This document shows positions 33,859 through 37,288 of a DNA stretch of 37,288 bases, one piece after another. The notes under the pieces are model-generated. The model was not told the DNA's origin. It did not search any database and saw nothing but the letters and a program-made list of their open reading frames with translations. Location: NCBI RefSeq assembly GCF_004923205.2, contig NZ_SELD02000038.1, forward strand, positions 1 to 37,288, given 5' to 3'. Position 1 is the stretch's first letter. Every line of letters begins with the position of its first letter. A program made the position numbers and the translations under genes. Origin of the DNA: Paracoccus aeridis (GTDB lineage: Bacteria > Pseudomonadota > Alphaproteobacteria > Rhodobacterales > Rhodobacteraceae).

Positions 33859-33917
33859 GGTGCCCGAACAGGTTTAACAGTGTCAGAACTGTTTGAGAAC
33901 GTCAATACAGTTCAAAC
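33850..33917. promoter_or_regulatory. AACTGT/ACAGTT half-site cluster before the virB operon
   Basis: Half-sites are AACTGT at 33850-33855, AACAGT at 33876-33881 facing ACTGTT at 33888-33893 (a perfect 6+6+6 inverted repeat), and ACAGTT at 33907-33912. A second inverted pair, GTTTGA (33891-33896) and TCAAAC (33912-33917), overlaps them. The cluster abuts the first virB-operon start at 33858, so it is a good candidate operator for controlling the whole T4SS. Confidence 0.5.
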
Positions 33918-34362
33918 GCTTCGAAATGATTTATTTTGTGCTTCTTCTGTTCGCCTCGCACGGGGCTTCCCTTCGGTCGCGAGGCCCTCTTGCCGGGCTG
34001 GGCCGCCAACTACCGCATAGCGTGTGTGGATGCTAGGTTTCGGGCCGCCTGAAAACGGTCGGGCTGTTGAAAAACCCCTTTGTCCCGGCGGCGGTGGCGC
34101 GAGTGAGCGGCACGCCCTCCTCTAGAACGTGCCAAAGCACGGCCAGGACACCACCGCCTTGCGGCGCCTGTCCTTGCGCGCGACCGCAAGGAGGATGTCC
34201 AGAGCGTCCGCGAAAGCGTCCGCAAGGGGATCGTTGAGAGGACGGCGAGATTGCCCCTGAACAGCCCCATCGAAGGCCAGCATTTGCTGGCAGGACGAAA
34301 TCTCAGATGAATGGTCCGATATTTTTTGCAATGAAGGGGCGGCTACTGTTACAGATCGGGGC
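33918..34362. other. Spacer between the virB operon and the resolvase gene
   Basis: No confident gene. A minus-strand frame near 34030-34160 ends in a GTKGFFNSP-like tail that could be a remnant of a mobile-element protein, but is too short to name. A perfect palindrome at 34276-34291 lies before the resolvase gene. Confidence 0.35.
34276..34291. repeat. Perfect palindrome, possible resolvase subsite
   Basis: GCCAGCA-TT-TGCTGGC, 7+2+7, about 70 bp before the resolvase start. Serine resolvases bind paired inverted sites beside their own gene, so this may be part of a res site or an operator. Confidence 0.4.
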
Positions 34363-34944
34363 ATGACACAGATTTTGATCGGCTACGCCCGCTGTTCCAC
34401 CGACAAACAAGACCTTGCTGCGCAGAAGGGCATCCTTTGCAGCTTCGGGGTTGCCTCCGATCGTATCTACACCGACTACGGCTTTACCGGCACAAACCGC
34501 GCCCGCCCTGGTCTCGATCAGGCGCTTGCAGCTTTGCGGGAAGGTGACACGCTGGTTGTGCCGAAGCTGGACCGGCTGGCGCGTTCTGTCCCCGACGCCC
34601 GTGACATTGCCGACAAGCTGGCCGCGCGTGGGATCAAGCTTCAGCTTGGCACCTCAATCCATGATCCCACCGACCCAATGGGCAAGCTGTTCTTCAACAT
34701 CCTGGCGACCTTTGCCGAGTTCGAAGCAGACCTCATTCGGATGCGGACCCGCGAGGGCATGGCTGTGGCCCGCGCCAAGGGTAAGCTGCGCGGTAAAAAG
34801 CCGAAGCTGTCAGAGCGCCAGCAGCAGGAGCTGCGGCGCATGTATGACACCGGGGAGTATTCCATCAGTGATCTGGCGGAGGTGTTCTCGATTTCGCGGC
34901 CGACCGTGTATCGCACCTTGGGCCGGCAAGCAGCGGCGGCGTGA
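34363..34944 (+). CDS. Serine recombinase, resolvase/invertase family
   Basis: The 193-residue product has the resolvase N-terminal domain with the nucleophile S12 in YARCSTDKQ, R10, and the DRLARS segment at 70-75, plus the conserved EFEADLIRMRTREG helix. The C-terminal helix-turn-helix (SISDLAEVFSISRPTVYRTL) binds DNA. Length fits Tn3-family resolvases and Hin-type invertases. No Tn3 transposase is visible, so it may resolve plasmid multimers or be a leftover transposon part. Its stop overlaps the next ATG by one base. Confidence 0.92.
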   Translation: MTQILIGYARCSTDKQDLAAQKGILCSFGVASDRIYTDYGFTGTNRARPGLDQALAALREGDTLVVPKLDRLARSVPDARDIADKLAARGIKLQLGTSIHDPTDPMGKLFFNILATFAEFEADLIRMRTREGMAVARAKGKLRGKKPKLSERQQQELRRMYDTGEYSISDLAEVFSISRPTVYRTLGRQAAAA

Positions 34945-35252
34945 TGACGGATGATCCAAAGCCTCCGCGCCCCCCGTCGCTGAAAAGCGAGACTCGCCAG
35001 ACGAACTGGCGCCGCACCAACCTGCCGAAGTCTCAGGCCCATCTCGCGGTTCAGCGGGCGCTCATGTCCGGCGCACTGGAAAAGCAGGGCTGCGAGGTCT
35101 GTGGCGCGGCAAGGGTCGATGCCCACCACGACCGATACGACGAACCCTTGAACGTGCGGTGGCTCTGCCGCAGCCATCACGTCAAGCTGCACCACTACGG
35201 CGAGGATATGTTTCCGATTGGCCGACCGCAGGCGGGATTAGAGGGCGAGTGA
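34944..35252 (+). CDS. Small HNH-like zinc-binding protein, 102 aa
   Basis: The ATG at 34944 overlaps the resolvase stop (TGATG), so the two are coupled. The product has C50-x-x-C53 (CEVCG), HH at 61-62, and LCRSHH at 74-79 with C75, H78 and H79: the zinc-binding frame of an HNH-type domain, similar to small phage and plasmid HNH proteins. The N-terminal 40 residues are basic and Pro-rich. Whether it has nuclease activity or only binds DNA cannot be told. It follows a resolvase, as seen with accessory recombination genes. Confidence 0.65.
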   Translation: MTDDPKPPRPPSLKSETRQTNWRRTNLPKSQAHLAVQRALMSGALEKQGCEVCGAARVDAHHDRYDEPLNVRWLCRSHHVKLHHYGEDMFPIGRPQAGLEGE

Positions 35253-35259
35253 GAGCAGA

Positions 35260-35580
35260 ATGACGGCACGACCTGTCGATTGGGAGGCACTGCGCGATCA
35301 ATGCGCAGAGGTGCTGTGGCGTGAGGTTTCAGCGCCCCAACTTCCAAACGTCTGCCGCCGTATCGGCCTTGATCCTGAAAAAACACAGGCAGAGCCAATC
35401 AACAGCAAGCGAGCCTATGTAAAATCGCTTCTAGGTGCCGTGGATAACAAGGCTACTCTGGCTGTCGCACGCAAAATCGTAGAAAATTACGACGATTTTC
35501 AGCTTCGAGAAGCGGTCAACAAAATTGACGAAGCTAGCGGAAGTATCGGCGCAACGGAAGAGCGTCGCTGCATCTTCTGA
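35260..35580 (+). CDS. Short protein resembling an AbiJ N-terminal domain
   Basis: The 106-residue product looks like the small N-terminal helical domain of AbiJ-type abortive-infection proteins: WEALRDQCAEVLWREVSAPQLPNVCRR, then KRAYVKSLLGAVDNK and VARKIVENYD. Such domains usually precede an effector domain, absent here. Either this is a stand-alone small gene or the head of a defence gene whose rest was lost before the IS256 element arrived 350 bp further on. The gene looks lower in GC than its neighbours. The family assignment is from memory of the pattern and is uncertain. Confidence 0.5.
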   Translation: MTARPVDWEALRDQCAEVLWREVSAPQLPNVCRRIGLDPEKTQAEPINSKRAYVKSLLGAVDNKATLAVARKIVENYDDFQLREAVNKIDEASGSIGATEERRCIF

Positions 35581-35673
35581 TTGCGGGTTCAGTGAGAGCA
35601 ATCAGGCTCTAGCGTAGTGCTGCGTCGTTGCAGATCGTACTCTGTCGTAGAATATCGTGCAAAATCGTAGAAA
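35471..35673 (+). repeat. 15-bp direct repeat GCAAAATCGTAGAAA, two copies
   Basis: The identical 15-mer occurs at 35471-35485, inside the end of the AbiJ-like gene, and at 35659-35673, at the end of the TCGT array. It may mark a duplication or recombination endpoint. Confidence 0.6.
35621..35670 (+). repeat. Five TCGT tetramers at exact 10-bp spacing
   Basis: TCGT begins at 35625, 35635, 35645, 35655 and 35665, one DNA turn apart, in a region without a gene (35581-35935). Flanking bases are degenerate, often T/A before and G/C at the end of each unit. The phasing suggests a protein-binding array. Confidence 0.55.
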
Positions 35674-35935
35674 TGGTTGCGGGGGCGCGCAACCTACGAG
35701 ACCGACACTCGATCCAAGCGGCCATCTGACCGACCGTATATAGCCGCCTGAAAGCACCTGAGGCGTCCGATCAATCGTGTTGAAATCTCCGCACGAAACG
35801 CGGAAATCCCAACATAACTTATACAGGATCGCAGTTGGCAAGCTGACTTGGATAGTGGTCTAGATGGGACGCCAGCCGAATACCCCATCTGAACAACCAG
35901 GCAGCATTGCGTTCATCAGGGCGGAGATATGGGCA

Positions 35936-37287
35936 AAAGTTGGTGACGCCTGATCAGGCGGCGGCTTGAAGTTGACGGAGGCCGTCGCGGAACTCAATCC
36001 CCTGGATGATCTCCGGCAGGCGGTTCTGGCCGTCGAGTTTGCGCCATTTCCCCTGCGCCGACATCATCAGCTTGAAAGCCATGGCCAGTCCGGTCCTGCG
36101 GCTGAGGCATCCTTTGGTGCGTTTCGTGCGGTGCCGAACGGTCGCGAAGGTGCTTTCAATTGGATTGGATGTCCGGATGTGTTTCCAGTGTTCGGCCGGG
36201 TAGTCGTAAAAGGTCAGCAAGGCCTCGCGATCCTTGACCAGCTTGGCAACGGCCTTGTCGTATTTGACGCCGTAGGTTTCGACGAAAAAGTCGAAGGCGG
36301 CGCCGGCCTCGGCCTTGGTTTCCGCCTGCCAGATGTCATGGAGATGGCTCTTGGCCTTGTCCTGCAGCGACTTTGGCAGTGCATTCAGCACATTCATTGT
36401 CTTGTGGACCCAACACCGCTGCTCGCGTGTGGTGGCGAAGACCTCGCGCAGGGCGGTCCAGAACCCGAGCGCACCGTCGCCGATGGCCAGCTTCGGATCC
36501 TGCTTCAGGCCCCGGCACCTCAGATCGAGCAAGAGCTCACGCCAGCTCTCAGCGCTTTCGCGGAAGCCGTCGATCATCGCCAGAAGCTCCTTGCGGCCAT
36601 ATTCATCGGCCCCGACGATCACCAGAACGCATTGCTTCTCCTCAGCCATGCGCGGTTTGAAATACACCCCGTCGGCCCAGATGTAGAGAAAGCGCCGATG
36701 GCTCAGGTCGCGCTTTTGCCAGGCTTCATAGTCGGTCCACCAGTCGGCCTTCAGCCGCGTGATCGTCTTGGCGGAAAGCCCGGGGGCGTCTGGGCCGAGA
36801 AGCGCCGCCAGCGCCTCGCTGAAGTCCCCCGTGCTGACGCCCTTGAGGTAAAGCCAAGGCAGCAGCTCCTCGACCGATTTCGCCTTGCGCAGGTATCGCG
36901 GCAGGATGCTGGGCGTGAAGGTGATCTTATCCTCACCGGGCTTGCGATCGCGCACCCGCGGCACTTTCACCGGCACGGGGCCAATCCCGGTCATCACCTC
37001 GCGTTCCGGCAGGTAACCATGGCGCACCAGGCGTGATGTGCCATTCTCCAGCTTCTCGGCGGAAAAGGCGGCCATCAGCACCGCCAACTCCGCGTGGATT
37101 GCCTGTTCGATCAACTTGCGCGCGCCGTCACGGATAATATCGGTGAAGGGATCGGCGCTGAATCCGGATGGATCGGGCAGCTGGGTGATGGTAGTCTCTG
37201 GCATGTGGCATATCCCTTTCTCGGCTGAGAATTGACGGCGCGTGAACACCGCCATGATATGCCGCCCCTCAGGGCATCACCAACTTT
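35936..37287. mobile_element. IS256-family insertion sequence up to the right edge
   Basis: AAAGTTGGTGACGCC at 35936-35950 and the complement of AAAGTTGGTGATGCC at 37273-37287 are terminal inverted repeats (14 of 15 match) on either side of one transposase gene. The right end coincides with the window edge, so the target duplication cannot be checked and the exact ends may be off by a base or two. Confidence 0.85.
35954..37204 (-). CDS. IS256-family transposase
   Basis: Starting at the ATG at 37204, after a GAAAGGG ribosome site, gives 416 residues; the open frame upstream is not protein-like. The Transposase_mut signatures are present: LVRHGYLPEREVMTGIGPVPV, the catalytic aspartates in WADGVYF and IGDGALGFW, the HKTMNVLNALPKS segment, and the glutamate in SNPIESTFATVRHRT. 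The frame is intact and of normal length. It occupies nearly the whole element between the terminal repeats. Confidence 0.95.
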   Translation of the reverse strand: MPETTITQLPDPSGFSADPFTDIIRDGARKLIEQAIHAELAVLMAAFSAEKLENGTSRLVRHGYLPEREVMTGIGPVPVKVPRVRDRKPGEDKITFTPSILPRYLRKAKSVEELLPWLYLKGVSTGDFSEALAALLGPDAPGLSAKTITRLKADWWTDYEAWQKRDLSHRRFLYIWADGVYFKPRMAEEKQCVLVIVGADEYGRKELLAMIDGFRESAESWRELLLDLRCRGLKQDPKLAIGDGALGFWTALREVFATTREQRCWVHKTMNVLNALPKSLQDKAKSHLHDIWQAETKAEAGAAFDFFVETYGVKYDKAVAKLVKDREALLTFYDYPAEHWKHIRTSNPIESTFATVRHRTKRTKGCLSRRTGLAMAFKLMMSAQGKWRKLDGQNRLPEIIQGIEFRDGLRQLQAAA

Positions 37288-37288
37288 C

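Noticed and set aside
34122..34364. 80-codon minus-strand frame before the resolvase
   Set aside because: It overlaps the resolvase start and a palindrome, and another frame of the same strand looks as plausible, so neither is supported.

Overview
This is a high-GC window, most likely part of an alphaproteobacterial conjugative plasmid of the Rhodobacterales/Paracoccus kind. That view rests on gene content read from the translations: a complete P-type (VirB/VirD4) type IV secretion system, VirC-like proteins, a VirD2-type relaxase, ArdC, and an IS66 copy with a pRiA4b ORF-3 passenger. No replication initiator, partition locus, tRNA, rRNA or CRISPR array is visible, so the replicon core lies outside.

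Layout. 1-1004: 3' part of a Y-family DNA polymerase that runs off the left edge. 1005-6590: early-transfer and anti-restriction cargo on the + strand: two unrecognised proteins, a DUF4942-like/methyltransferase fusion, ArdC and two tiny translationally coupled genes. 6703-8943: minus-strand genes, including a small protein, a secreted protein, a VirC2-like protein and a VirC1/ParA-like ATPase. 8944-9462: AT-rich, repeat-rich intergenic DNA, the best oriT candidate. 9463-13988: a MobC-like accessory protein, a VirD2-like relaxase and the VirD4 coupling protein. 14024-16973: a complete IS66-family element with perfect 12-bp ends and a perfect 8-bp target duplication. 17018-17194: a 58-residue gene. 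17329-21916: an overlapping two-gene module of a large SF2 helicase and a PD-(D/E)XK-like protein, which I read as a Hachiman (HamAB)-type antiphage system. 22456-33858: the virB operon, one tight minus-strand run with mostly overlapping stops and starts. 33859-35935: operator-like repeats, a serine resolvase, an HNH-like protein, a short AbiJ-N-terminus-like gene and a 10-bp-phased repeat array. 35936-37287: an IS256-family element reaching the right edge.

How it works together. VirC1/VirC2-like proteins, the MobC-like protein and the relaxase would assemble at the 8.9-9.5 kb intergenic region, VirD4 would pass the relaxosome to the VirB channel, and ArdC plus the methyltransferase could protect incoming DNA from restriction. 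The Hachiman-like pair sits between virD4 and virB6, so the plasmid carries antiphage defence as cargo inside its transfer region.

The least expected observations are: (1) a short motif, F-[MVL]-DLTM-[PE]-[DE], that recurs four times in three different secreted proteins of the virB operon; (2) a protein that looks like a lytic transglycosylase embedded in a VirB5-like shell; (3) the helicase-nuclease module; (4) five TCGT tetramers spaced exactly 10 bp apart near 35.6 kb.
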